The position numbers and the translations under genes were made by a program. From the NCBI GenBank assembly GCA_964361645.1, contig CAYIBK010000031.1, positions 1-10,745 on the forward strand: 10,745 nt of DNA. Direction: 5' to 3'. Below are positions 1-6,975 of this stretch, piece after piece. The number at the start of each line of letters is the position of its first letter. Within the stretch, counting starts at the first letter, position 1. Source of the stretch: 2-01-FULL-39-33 sp964361645 (GTDB lineage: Bacteria > Patescibacteriota > Patescibacteriia > 2-01-FULL-39-33). The notes under the pieces were generated by a model. The model had not been told where the DNA came from and did not search any database. It saw nothing but the letters and a program-made list of their open reading frames with translations.

Positions 1-334
1 ATTTTATCCAGCCACCTAACATTCTGCCTATTTCATCGACATTCTGTTCTAAGCGAATATATTTCTTGGCGTCCAGCACCTTTGTGTCCTTACAGAGTCG
101 AAGAAATACACGAAGTAGGTTTAGCTTAGTGCTTGCTTTTTGGAGTATGGGAAGTTTCTCCATTTTGGAGAGCTGACTTGCGTCGAGAATATATTCAAGT
201 ATTTCAAGGATAAGATTTTCACAGCGTTGCCAAATTGTGAACCTATCTTGTTTGGGAACGACGTTACGAAGACCGTGGAACTCATTGTATAAGTCATAGG
301 TCTTTTTGAAGATTGGTATATCAAGGTCTTGCAT
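1..334 (-). CDS. Avd-like four-helix-bundle protein, 3' end cut by window edge
   Basis: Reading from ATG at 334 towards position 1 gives 111 codons without a stop, so the gene continues off the window. The family is usually about 110-125 residues, so little should be missing. The protein begins MQDLDIPIFKKTYDLYNEF and ends in view with DEIGRMLGGWIK. The pattern of amphipathic helices, with a central LPILQKASTKLNLLRVFLRL stretch and a GRMLGGW end, is typical of the bacterial accessory variability determinant / four-helix-bundle (23S rRNA intervening-sequence protein) family. In diversity-generating retroelements Avd forms a basic barrel that binds the reverse transcriptase and template RNA. 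That role is inferred here from the neighbouring DGR-type RT. The orientation is odd: the gene points away from the RT, whereas avd and RT normally run the same way. No clear Shine-Dalgarno precedes the ATG. The family call is fairly sure; a functional link to the RT is likely but not shown. Confidence 0.8.
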   Translation of the reverse strand, partial: MQDLDIPIFKKTYDLYNEFHGLRNVVPKQDRFTIWQRCENLILEILEYILDASQLSKMEKLPILQKASTKLNLLRVFLRLCKDTKVLDAKKYIRLEQNVDEIGRMLGGWIK

Positions 335-342
335 AATAATTT

Positions 343-1392
343 ATGAAAATTTATAAGAATATTTACGAGCAGATTATTTCATCAGAGAATCTATTTTCTG
401 CTTGGGATGCTTTCAAGAGTGATAAGCGAAATAGAATCGACGTACAAGAATACGAATGGCATCTTGAGGAGAATATTTTTGCACTGCATCGTGATTTGCG
501 TACAAAACAATACAAACATGGAGCGTATAGCGGCTTTTGGATCAAAGACCCGAAACCTCGCCATATTCATAAGGCGACTGTCCGAGATCGGATTTTGCAT
601 CACGCTATTTTTACCGTGCTTAATCCTATCTTCGAACCCACATTCATTGCTCAATCTTTTTCGTGTCGCATTGGTAAGGGCTCGCACAAAGGCATAAAGG
701 CGCTTGCAAATATCATCCGCAAAATTAGCGGCAATGGACACAAAAAATCTTTTGCCCTGAAATGCGACGTGAGGAAGTTTTTTGATACGATCGACCATAG
801 CGTATTGCTTCATATTCTTGGTAAAAGAATCAAAGATACTGACACGATGTGGTTGCTCTCTGAGATTGTAGAAAGTTTCACTACCAAATACTCCAACCTC
901 TTTGAGCGCAAAGGCATTCCAATTGGAAATCTGACATCGCAACTCTTTGCCAACGTATATATGAATGAGTTTGATCAGTTTATGAAGCATAAACTTAGAG
1001 TAAAAAACTATCTTCGCTACAGTGATGATTTTATGGTTGTTTCTGATAATAGGGATTATTTGGAAAGTCTGATTCCACAAATCGGTAAGTTTCTAAAAGA
1101 TAGTCTTACTCTTGATTTACACCCAAACAAAATTACGATCAGAAAATTTCATCAAGGTATAGATTTCTTGGGCTACATTATTCTGCCGTATTATCAGAAG
1201 ATTCGTACAAAAACAAAAAAAAGAATGCTTAAGAGACTTTTTCTACGCATTCGCGAGTACAAGCAAGGATTGATTCCTTACAAATCAGTTGAACAATCTC
1301 TTCAATCTTACCTCGGAGTGCTTTCTCACGCTAACACATATGCCTTTACTAATGATCTCAAAAACCAGTATTGGTTCTGGCTTACCGAATAA
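343..1392 (+). CDS. DGR-type reverse transcriptase
   Basis: This 349-residue RNA-directed DNA polymerase copies RNA into cDNA. The catalytic set is complete: the first Asp motif KCDVRKFFD at residues 140-148, the YSDD box at 226-229 within LRYSDDFMVV, and the downstream GIDFLGY motif near 272-278. Motif 4 reads GIPIGNLTSQLFANVY (191-206). The IGxxxSQ form is the mark of diversity-generating-retroelement RTs, where group II intron RTs have QGxxxSP. No maturase (X) thumb extension, HNH endonuclease or integrase domain follows, which fits a DGR-type enzyme of about 350 residues. The ATG at 343 is the natural start; an AAGG about 16 bases upstream is a poor ribosome site. The gene lies head to head with an avd-like gene 8 bases away. 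No A-variable template repeat was recognised in the 151 bases downstream, and no protein in the window looks like a C-type-lectin variable target. It could be a DGR with distant parts or a domesticated RT. Confidence 0.9.
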   Translation: MKIYKNIYEQIISSENLFSAWDAFKSDKRNRIDVQEYEWHLEENIFALHRDLRTKQYKHGAYSGFWIKDPKPRHIHKATVRDRILHHAIFTVLNPIFEPTFIAQSFSCRIGKGSHKGIKALANIIRKISGNGHKKSFALKCDVRKFFDTIDHSVLLHILGKRIKDTDTMWLLSEIVESFTTKYSNLFERKGIPIGNLTSQLFANVYMNEFDQFMKHKLRVKNYLRYSDDFMVVSDNRDYLESLIPQIGKFLKDSLTLDLHPNKITIRKFHQGIDFLGYIILPYYQKIRTKTKKRMLKRLFLRIREYKQGLIPYKSVEQSLQSYLGVLSHANTYAFTNDLKNQYWFWLTE

Positions 1393-1543
1393 TGTCCTCC
1401 ATAAATACCAGCAACTACTGCCTTTATTGAGATTGTCCCATATAAGATTTACTGGTAATTAAAAAACTGGGATTTAAATAGCTCTAGTGATTATTCTTTT
1501 TTATGAGATTATATTCAATTCAAGATATTTTAGGTGCGGGAGT
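1393..1543. other. Spacer between convergent RT and DUF3352-like genes
   Basis: This AT-rich 151-base stretch lies between two converging genes. The only structure seen is a weak inverted repeat, TACCAG at 1406-1411 and CTGGTA at 1452-1457. No strong terminator with a U-tract was found for either gene. If the RT had a template repeat immediately downstream it would lie here, but no second copy of this sequence is visible in the window. Confidence 0.4.
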
Positions 1544-2875
1544 TTATTTTAAAATTAAACCTCGATCACTAATTTCCAATTCATCAAAAGATTTAAGATA
1601 TCTGCCAAAATCATCATCTGATAAAAAATCTGATTTAAACTTGAGATAATTAGAACTTGATTTCTGCCAATTTTGGTTGATGAGTGATTCACTATTGGAG
1701 ATAACTGTATTATCTCCTACTGATTTATACATCAATTTGAATTGGCCGTCGGGCGCATAAACATACTTAACCCCGTTCTTATCTAAAAAAGAAAACTGCT
1801 CACTATCGGGTACTAATTCCGCTACTTTAGTGCCATCGGATAAATAAATATTTTTAATAATTGGATACCTTTCCGCCATAATACCCTTTAATATTTCTTC
1901 AATCTTGCCAGCATAAATTTTTTCTAGTGAGACATAAAAATCATAATCGCCAAACAGCCAGCCGGAATTATTATTATTTCTATTAGCGACTAAAAAAACA
2001 TGGCGGTTATCGGCGGAAAGATAAGTATTTAAATAAGTATTTAATTTACTACTAATAAAAGAATTGTAATCCTCTTCTGATGTGGTTTTTAAATTATTTT
2101 TCCAATTATTTAAGAGAGTATAAAAATTAGAACTGGAAAAAATAATATCACCGCTAATATCACCGTCTATATTTTGAGCAGTGAATTTAGACTGAGGGCT
2201 AACCACGGAAGATATTCCGCCATAAAAGATTTTTAGTTCACTGCCTTTGACTTTAAAACTTAAAATTAAATCGTTATTTTCGTTTTTTAATAACAAATGA
2301 GCCATATTCAAATTAAGATCACCACTATCAATAGAAAAAAATGGCGCAGAAGCATAAATATTTATAGTACTTAGATGATAAAATCTTTTCTGGGCCTTTA
2401 GCTTGGCTGGGTTACGTTGATCTTTTTGATAGTCACTAGTCCAATTATCATCAGCCAAAAGAAAAGTGTTATAGGATAATGATTTATATTGTAATTTAGT
2501 ATCGGTAAGAATTTTTTTAACTTTAGACGGGCGATCGGTTTTAAAAATAAGGCCGTATTCAACCTGATCATTTTTTAATCGGCCTACCACCGCTACCTCT
2601 CTATTGATATCCAAAAAATCATAATCAGCCAATCCAAAATCGGAAAATATTTTAGCTAAAACTTGATCAATTTTAGTTGAACTATTTATCTTGGGCTGGC
2701 TGAAATGAATATATAAGACCGCATCATCTGGCACATAACTTATCAGCGTGTCGGCAAAATTCCTATTCCAAATAGCTAATAGTGTTAACAAAATAAAAAC
2801 ACCTCCAACTATAGACAGGGCGATAACTCTGCCTCTTTTGGAGATGTTTTTGAGTTTAAAATAATTGACAAGCAT
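1544..2875 (-). CDS. Membrane-anchored protein resembling DUF3352, function unknown
   Basis: This 443-residue protein has a short Lys/Arg-rich N-terminus (about residues 1-16), one hydrophobic helix at about 17-36 (VIALSIVGGVFILLTLLAIW), and a large region predicted to be outside the membrane with no cysteines and many Asn, Ser and Asp residues. Just after the helix comes ADTLISYVPDDAVLYIHF. A 'lPadtlvyv' type segment after an N-terminal anchor is what DUF3352-type proteins show, so that resemblance is offered, but not firmly. Repeating beta-rich segments (SDYQKD..., GWLFGDYDFYVSLEKI) fit an extracytoplasmic beta fold. No catalytic motif is visible. The gene lies 119 bases downstream of pnp on the same strand, with a palindromic repeat between, so it may be reached by pnp read-through. 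The ATG at 2875 has no good Shine-Dalgarno. It is a real gene by length and composition; its role is unknown. Confidence 0.75.
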   Translation of the reverse strand: MLVNYFKLKNISKRGRVIALSIVGGVFILLTLLAIWNRNFADTLISYVPDDAVLYIHFSQPKINSSTKIDQVLAKIFSDFGLADYDFLDINREVAVVGRLKNDQVEYGLIFKTDRPSKVKKILTDTKLQYKSLSYNTFLLADDNWTSDYQKDQRNPAKLKAQKRFYHLSTINIYASAPFFSIDSGDLNLNMAHLLLKNENNDLILSFKVKGSELKIFYGGISSVVSPQSKFTAQNIDGDISGDIIFSSSNFYTLLNNWKNNLKTTSEEDYNSFISSKLNTYLNTYLSADNRHVFLVANRNNNNSGWLFGDYDFYVSLEKIYAGKIEEILKGIMAERYPIIKNIYLSDGTKVAELVPDSEQFSFLDKNGVKYVYAPDGQFKLMYKSVGDNTVISNSESLINQNWQKSSSNYLKFKSDFLSDDDFGRYLKSFDELEISDRGLILK

Positions 2876-2899
2876 CGCAATTAATTTCTAATTTTATTT

Positions 2900-2986
2900 G
2901 TCATTGCGAAGTAGCGAAGCGGATAAAGCAATCTTATTCGATATAAACATGGGATTGCTTCGTCGTCTACGACTTCTCGCAATGAC
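2900..2986. repeat. Palindromic REP/MITE-like repeat, copy 1
   Basis: This 87-bp element has perfect 10-bp terminal inverted repeats, GTCATTGCGA at 2900-2909 and TCGCAATGAC at 2977-2986. The inner parts are also complementary: AGCAATC at 2927-2933 pairs with GATTGCT at 2953-2959, and the GAAGTAGCGAAGCG / TCGTCTACGACTTC segments pair imperfectly. The whole can fold into one long hairpin. A related copy lies at 7437-7538. It starts 9 bases beyond the pnp stop codon and could stabilise or terminate the pnp message. It encodes nothing. Repeats with CATTGCGA ends are common in many bacterial genomes. Confidence 0.8.
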
Positions 2987-2994
2987 AGCGCCTA

Positions 2995-5262
2995 TTATCT
3001 CTTTTTAAAACCGCCACTACGACCGCCGCGATCACGGCCATTGCCTCGATCCTGGCCACCATTGCCCCGGTCGTTTTTAAAGCGGCTATTATCATCGCGA
3101 TAATCGCGTTGCACGGCTTTATAATTAGGATCGGCTTGCTTAACAGACAAATTGATTCTGCCTTGATTGTCAATTTCCATCACTTTCACTTTCAAGATCT
3201 GGCCAATTTTAGCCACATCGGTAATCTTATCAACTCTCTCATTGGAAAATTCGGAAATATGAACTAGACCGTCTTTGCCAGGCAGTATCTCTACGAAAGC
3301 GCCAAAATCCATCAACCTAACAACTTTGCCATCATAAATTTCTCCGGCTTCCACTTCTTTGGTTAATTTTTCTACCCACTCTTTAGCCTTATCAATGCCC
3401 TCTTGGCCCACGCCGGTAATGCTCACGGTGCCATCATCATCAATATCAATTTGAACACCGCAAGCTTCAATTATTTCATTGATAATTTTTCCGCCAGTGC
3501 CGATAACGGCGCCGATTTTTTCTGGATCAATCTTAATAGCAATGATGCGAGGGGCATACTTAGATAATTCGGTTCTGGGTTGAGCAATAGTCTGTTCAAT
3601 TTTTTCTAAAATTTCCATTCTAGCTGTTTTGGCTTGGGCTAAAGTGGCTTGGCATATTTCCAAAGTGAGCCCAGTGGTTTTGGTATCCATTTGAATAGCA
3701 GTAATACCATCACGAGTTCCGGTTACTTTAAAATCCATGCCGCCTTCGCCATCTTCCAAATCCTGTAAATCAGTTAAAATTTTATATTTGTCTCCGCGTG
3801 AAGCTAAGCCCATAGCAATTCCAGCCACTGGTTTTTTAATGGGCACACCAGCATCCATTAAAGCCAAGGTGGAACCGCAAGTGGAAGCCATAGAAGAGGA
3901 GCCATTAGAACCCATAACCTCGGAAACAGTCACAATCGTATAAGGGAATTCTTCTTTGCTGGGTAAAACTGGCACCAAAGCTTTCTCGGCTAAAGCACTG
4001 TGTCCGATTTCACGCCTGCCAGTGCTTTTGAAATTGCCAGTCTCGCCAAAAGAATAAGATGGGCAGTTATAAAAATGCATATATCTTTTTTTGGTATCAT
4101 CTTGAGTCATTTCATCTTGAAGTAACACATCACTAGGTGCGCCCAAAGTAACCACAGTTAAAACCTGTGTTTCTCCTCGAGAAAATAAACCAGTGCCATG
4201 AGTTCTGGGCAATAAGCCAACTTCACAAGACAGAGGTCTTATTTGTTCTAAACTTCTGCCATCAACTCTAATATTTTTTTCTAAAATAGCGGCTGTGACC
4301 ACTTCTTCTAAATAAGCTTCAAAATTTTCTTTAACATATTTTATTATTTCTTCGTGCTTATTATCATTTTTTAATTGATCAATAAATTCATCTAAAACCA
4401 CTTTGGCCGTCGCTTTTCTTTCGCGCTTAGTACCCACTGGCTGATTAAATAAATATTGATCTAATCGGGAAGAAAAAAATTTCTTAGCTTCTTCAAAAAC
4501 AGCTTTTTTCTCCGAGATGGGCACTTCCAGACCAACATAAGAATCTTCGATTAACTTATTTTCATCTTGTTTTGGAAGTCCTACATCGCTTCTAATGGAT
4601 TCCATAAAATCCAAAAGTGGCTGGGCGCTAGAAATAGCAAATTTTAGAGACTTAGACAAATCATCCTCTGAAACTTCCTGGCCACTAGCATCAATCATCA
4701 TTACTTTGCCACTAGCAACAGAAACAACCAAATTAAGATCAGATTGATTTTTTTGCTCTTGAGTTGGATTAACAATAAAATTGCCATCGACCCGGCCGAC
4801 ATTAATTCCGGCCAGTGGTCCGTTCCAAGGAATATCAGAAATATGAAGGGCTATAGCACCAGCCACAATAGATAAAGTATCAAAAGGATTCTCTTTGTCA
4901 TAAGACAAAGTAGTCAAAACCAATTGAACTTCATTTCTCATTTGCTGATTAAACAGCGGCCTAATGCCACGATCAATCATACGACCGGCTAAGACCGCAT
5001 TGTCAGTGGGCCTGCCCTCGCCTTTGATAAATTTTGATCCTTTGATTTTTCCGGCGGCGTACATTTTTTCTCTAACCTCAACTTGAAGCGGGAAAAAATC
5101 AATGCCCGATCTAGCTTCCTTACTTATCACCGCTGTGGCTAAAATAACCGTATCGCCATATCTAACAATACAAGAAGCGTTGGTTTGTCTAGCTAACTTG
5201 CCTACTTCCACCGACAATTTTCGGCCGGCAAATTCCATTTCAAAACTTTTTTGTTTTAACAT
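2995..5262 (-). CDS. pnp: Polynucleotide phosphorylase (PNPase)
   Basis: PNPase degrades RNA 3' to 5' using phosphate and releases nucleoside diphosphates; it acts as a ring trimer in the cytoplasm. The 755 residues show the full order: RNase PH-like domain 1 (about 8-145), helical linker (about 235-320), RNase PH-like domain 2 (about 325-555), KH domain (about 573-632, with GxxG in IGTGGK at 587-592) and S1 domain (about 641-710). The phosphate-site motif GSNGSSSMAS is at 451-460. The catalytic acidic loop reads LEDGEGGMDFK, keeping Asp504 and Asp510 (the equivalents of E. coli D486 and D492) and the following Lys, while the middle Asp of the common GDMDFK form is Gly. The tail after 711 is rich in Arg, Gly, Asp and Asn, an RNA-binding type disordered end. 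The ATG at 5262 has a good ribosome site, AAAGGA about 6 bases upstream. The gene follows rpsO on the same strand, the common bacterial order. Confidence 0.98.
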   Translation of the reverse strand: MLKQKSFEMEFAGRKLSVEVGKLARQTNASCIVRYGDTVILATAVISKEARSGIDFFPLQVEVREKMYAAGKIKGSKFIKGEGRPTDNAVLAGRMIDRGIRPLFNQQMRNEVQLVLTTLSYDKENPFDTLSIVAGAIALHISDIPWNGPLAGINVGRVDGNFIVNPTQEQKNQSDLNLVVSVASGKVMMIDASGQEVSEDDLSKSLKFAISSAQPLLDFMESIRSDVGLPKQDENKLIEDSYVGLEVPISEKKAVFEEAKKFFSSRLDQYLFNQPVGTKRERKATAKVVLDEFIDQLKNDNKHEEIIKYVKENFEAYLEEVVTAAILEKNIRVDGRSLEQIRPLSCEVGLLPRTHGTGLFSRGETQVLTVVTLGAPSDVLLQDEMTQDDTKKRYMHFYNCPSYSFGETGNFKSTGRREIGHSALAEKALVPVLPSKEEFPYTIVTVSEVMGSNGSSSMASTCGSTLALMDAGVPIKKPVAGIAMGLASRGDKYKILTDLQDLEDGEGGMDFKVTGTRDGITAIQMDTKTTGLTLEICQATLAQAKTARMEILEKIEQTIAQPRTELSKYAPRIIAIKIDPEKIGAVIGTGGKIINEIIEACGVQIDIDDDGTVSITGVGQEGIDKAKEWVEKLTKEVEAGEIYDGKVVRLMDFGAFVEILPGKDGLVHISEFSNERVDKITDVAKIGQILKVKVMEIDNQGRINLSVKQADPNYKAVQRDYRDDNSRFKNDRGNGGQDRGNGRDRGGRSGGFKKR

Positions 5263-5395
5263 GTATTTCCTTTCTTAAAATAAGAGAAATAGCATGAGAT
5301 TTTATTTGAAGATAAATAAGCTCTTTTTATAAAAGCGCATTTACTTTCAAATAAGCAATCCTACACACTAAATCTCGCTTAATTAATTATTAATT

Positions 5396-5571
5396 GGGAT
5401 AGTTACAAAACTATTTCATGGTAAAATTTAGATATTTTTAGTCAAGACGAGGAAGGCCAGAAAAATGATTTAAGACGTAATAGAATTACGGCGAAATCAT
5501 TTTACGCCAGCCCGACAAAGTCTTGATTGAAAATAGCAAATTTGGAACGGAAATAGTTTTGTAACTATCCC
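5396..5571. repeat. 176-bp nested palindromic element between rpsO and pnp
   Basis: The outer arms are perfect 22-bp inverted repeats: 5396-5417 starts GGGATAGTTACAAAAC and 5550-5571 is its exact reverse complement. Each arm is itself a small palindrome (ATAGTT-ACAA-AACTAT). Inside lies a second inverted pair, AGTCAAGAC at 5440-5448 against GTCTTGATT at 5520-5528, 13 of 15 positions matching when extended outward. Further in are AAATGATTT / AAATCATTT near 5464-5472 and 5494-5502, and a central hairpin CGTAAT-AGA-ATTACG at 5476-5490. The layout fits a MITE or a highly structured RNA. No target-site duplication is obvious at the edges. No protein is encoded. Confidence 0.85.
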
Positions 5572-5581
5572 ATGTGTAAAC

Positions 5582-5609
5582 AAAAAGAGGAGACAAAACT
5601 CCCCTTTTT
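5582..5609 (-). terminator. Rho-independent terminator after rpsO
   Basis: On the minus strand an 11-bp stem, AAAAAGGGGAG with CTCCTCTTTTT, closes a 6-base loop with one G-U pair, and the 3' arm ends in a T-run. It begins 6 bases past the rpsO stop. It probably ends or attenuates most rpsO transcripts before pnp. Confidence 0.8.
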
Positions 5610-5615
5610 ATAAAT

Positions 5616-5963
5616 TTATGGCTCTACTTCTTCAGTGGCTTCTATTTTACCTTCTATTTCTTCGCTTAAAACATCTTTAATATCTTCAACTTTCTTAAAA
5701 GTCTTAAGTTTTAACCTCTTAGTCAATTCCTCAAAACTTTTGGAGTTTTCTCTTTGTAAATACTTAAGCAATTTTCTTCTTTCGGAAACTTTTCTAAGTA
5801 GTCCTCTGCGAGAAGAAAAATCTTTCTTATGAGTTTTTAAATGCTCGGTTAGATTTTTTATTTCTTCTGTCAGAAGAGCAATCTGTACTTCCGAAGAGCC
5901 GGTATCGTTTTCATGAGTGGCAAATTTTTTTATGATTTGCGCCTTTTTTTTCTTATCAATCAT
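5616..5963 (-). CDS. rpsO: 30S ribosomal protein S15
   Basis: S15 binds the central domain of 16S rRNA early in small-subunit assembly. The 115 residues include the family signatures TGSSEVQIALLT (21-32) and FSSRRGLLRKVSERRKLLKYL (49-69), with the conserved rRNA-binding H41 and H45 in LTEHLKTHKKD. I chose the ATG at 5963 because MIDKKKKAQIIKKF is where the family begins and AGGA lies 11 bases upstream. An in-frame upstream start at 6011 would add 16 unrelated residues lying in the leader. The family is normally about 89 residues. This one carries about 26 extra C-terminal residues that are strongly acidic (EDIKDVLSEEIEGKIEATEE). Promoter, gene and terminator form a compact unit followed by pnp. 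In other bacteria S15 represses its own translation by binding its leader; a leader of about 70 bases exists here, but I could not identify a specific fold. Confidence 0.97.
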   Translation of the reverse strand: MIDKKKKAQIIKKFATHENDTGSSEVQIALLTEEIKNLTEHLKTHKKDFSSRRGLLRKVSERRKLLKYLQRENSKSFEELTKRLKLKTFKKVEDIKDVLSEEIEGKIEATEEVEP

Positions 5964-6040
5964 TTGATGATATCCTGTCACGAAACTCCCAGTAATCACC
6001 TTGAAAACCAAGAAAATCGCCTTAAATTATTAACCCTCTT

Positions 6041-6069
6041 ATCTTATTACAAAACTCTGTTTGTGTCAA
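6041..6069 (-). promoter_or_regulatory. Promoter of rpsO
   Basis: On the minus strand TTGACA (6069-6064) is followed by 17 bases and TAAGAT (6046-6041), close to the sigma-70 consensus. Transcription should start near 6034, leaving a leader of about 70 bases before rpsO. The -35 box overlaps the stop codon of the upstream small membrane protein gene. Confidence 0.8.
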
Positions 6070-6278
6070 TAGAGTGGTTGATTTACTTCCCCGCTAACAA
6101 AATTATCAACGCTAATAGTTTGTTGATAAGCGTTTAAAACCCAAAGCCAGCAAAAAGCCGAGACCACGATTAAAACTCCAATTGCTGCCCAATCTTTGGG
6201 CTTCATAACTTGTTGTAAAATTGATTTCTTTTTCACTTCCGGCATTTTGTTGGAAGCAGAGTTTTTTTTAACCCCCAT
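6066..6278 (-). CDS. Small single-helix membrane protein, unknown function
   Basis: This is a 70-residue protein that I do not recognise. It has a Lys-rich N-terminal part (about 1-29), one strongly hydrophobic helix at about 30-49 (WAAIGVLIVVSAFCWLWVLN) and a short C-terminal tail of about 20 residues. The positive-inside rule puts the N-terminus in the cytoplasm. The ATG at 6278 is preceded by a plausible promoter about 31 bases away and no strong Shine-Dalgarno. The gene ends in TGA inside the rpsO promoter, so it sits just upstream of the ribosomal gene on the same strand. A coding call is supported by the membrane helix and the promoter, but the ORF is short and no homologue comes to mind. 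Confidence 0.55.
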   Translation of the reverse strand: MGVKKNSASNKMPEVKKKSILQQVMKPKDWAAIGVLIVVSAFCWLWVLNAYQQTISVDNFVSGEVNQPLY

Positions 6279-6308
6279 AGATGTTTTGTTATTTAGTTAA
6301 CCCTGTTA

Positions 6309-6338
6309 AGTATAAATATCTTTTTGGGATTTTGGCAA
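6309..6338 (-). promoter_or_regulatory. Putative promoter of the small membrane protein gene
   Basis: On the minus strand TTGCCA (6338-6333) is followed by 18 bases and TATACT (6314-6309). Directly upstream of the -35 box is a short palindrome, TTAAGT-tgtct-ACTTAA (6340-6356 on the plus strand), which could be an operator or a leftover stem. The match to consensus is moderate. Confidence 0.5.
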
Positions 6339-6376
6339 CTTAAGTTGTCTACTTAACAAAATGAATAATGCTCTTA

Positions 6377-6712
6377 TTATAACAGAAATATTTTTTTTGG
6401 ACAAAAAAAGCGCGATCCGATGGATTCAGACCGCGCGTCGCAATTGGGACAATGGCTGGCTTGATCTCTTTGTGGATCAAGATAGCCGCACGAAGGACAA
6501 GCTCCGACAATTACAACTGGCTTTGAAACCTTTTGCGATTTCGGTACTTGTTTGATTGTTGGAGTGGCGTAGAACTTACTATACTTATATCTCTCTTTGA
6601 GCACACAAGCAACATAATATCCCACAGCCTGACTAGCAGAAGAAACAAAGACCGGACCGTAGACGACCTGGCCATTGCTTTTACGCCTGACATCGTACTC
6701 CTGACTGTCCAA
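6377..6712 (-). CDS. Small zinc-ribbon protein, third gene of cassette
   Basis: This 111-residue protein of unknown function starts at a TTG at 6712. The start is supported by AGGAGA 6 bases upstream and by the previous gene's TAA abutting it directly. The N-terminal half (1-65) is basic and aromatic (VRRKSNGQVVYGPVF, KERYKYSKFY), with no known fold recognised. A zinc ribbon follows: CPSC at 72-75 and CPNC at 88-91, two CxxC knuckles 12 residues apart, suggesting binding of nucleic acid or a protein partner. A further Cys sits at 104. The codons for about residues 93-103 coincide with a GC-rich hairpin followed by seven T's, so a message ended there would lack a stop codon; the TAA comes about 24 bases later. 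The gene looks more GC-rich than neighbouring housekeeping genes. Being coding is supported by the tight coupling; its function is unknown. Confidence 0.7.
   Translation of the reverse strand: MDSQEYDVRRKSNGQVVYGPVFVSSASQAVGYYVACVLKERYKYSKFYATPTIKQVPKSQKVSKPVVIVGACPSCGYLDPQRDQASHCPNCDARSESIGSRFFCPKKIFLL
6403..6436 (-). terminator. Terminator-like hairpin inside the end of the zinc-ribbon gene
   Basis: On the minus strand GCGCGGTC (6436-6429) pairs with GATCGCGC (6417-6410) including one G-U pair, followed at once by TTTTTTT (6409-6403). An alternative inner stem ATCC-ATC-GGAT is also possible. This is a good intrinsic terminator by shape, yet it lies upstream of the annotated in-frame stop at 6377-6379. 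Confidence 0.65.
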
Positions 6713-6973
6713 TTATCTTCTCCTATCGTTAAGTATTGATCCAGCCCACTTGGCCAGACCCGCGTAAACACTTTTAGAAACATGGGTGGTAGCCGGTAAA
6801 TCTTCATCAATCTTATGGCGACCATCATCAGTCAAAGCGATTTTTCCGGTTACATCCGAGAAGATAAACCGGCTGTTGTACTGGAGGATGTCGATGATGA
6901 CTTCCCTTTTCCGGCGATCAACAAAGACCACCTTCAGCTCAACTTCTTCGCCGTTGCTGCGGGTGATAATCAC
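6713..6973 (-). CDS. Small protein of unknown function, second gene of cassette
   Basis: This 86-residue protein, not recognised, starts with GTG at 6973, supported by AAGGGGG about 5 bases upstream that overlaps the end of the previous gene. It has no cysteines and no membrane segment. Alternating hydrophobic and charged stretches (EEVELKVVFVDRRKREVIIDIL, FIFSDVTGKIALTDDGRHKI) suggest a mostly beta fold, with a helical end (VYAGLAKWAGSILNDRRR). Its stop TAA touches the TTG of the next gene, and only two bases separate it from the gene before, so the three are surely co-transcribed and probably translationally coupled. No catalytic motif is visible. Confidence 0.65.
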   Translation of the reverse strand: MIITRSNGEEVELKVVFVDRRKREVIIDILQYNSRFIFSDVTGKIALTDDGRHKIDEDLPATTHVSKSVYAGLAKWAGSILNDRRR

Positions 6974-6975
6974 TA

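Larger units (their letters stand above)
5263..5615 (-). other. rpsO-pnp spacer / pnp leader
   Basis: This 353-base spacer has no gene. In transcription order it holds the rpsO terminator, a 176-bp nested palindrome, and an AT-rich leader just before pnp. That leader contains a weak stem, TTATTT at 5302-5307 with AAATAA at 5314-5319. I saw no convincing separate -35/-10 pair for pnp, so pnp may be expressed by read-through from rpsO or from a promoter I cannot recognise. Confidence 0.5.

Noticed and set aside
1..60. Apparent frameshift at the end of the Avd-like gene
   Set aside because: On recounting the reverse complement base by base, the whole frame from 334 to 2, including DEIGRMLGGWIK, is continuous. 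The apparent shift was a copying slip.
391..1080. Long open frame of 229 codons antisense to the RT
   Set aside because: It is a mirror of the RT gene, whose motifs are unmistakable. The antisense protein has no recognisable family features.
1393..1543. Possible DGR template repeat after the RT
   Set aside because: No second copy and no A-biased pattern could be seen in the window. Left as something to search genome-wide.
5964..6011. Longer S15 start
   Set aside because: The extra 16 residues have no family support and lie in the leader. The ATG at 5963 has a ribosome site and the canonical N-terminus.
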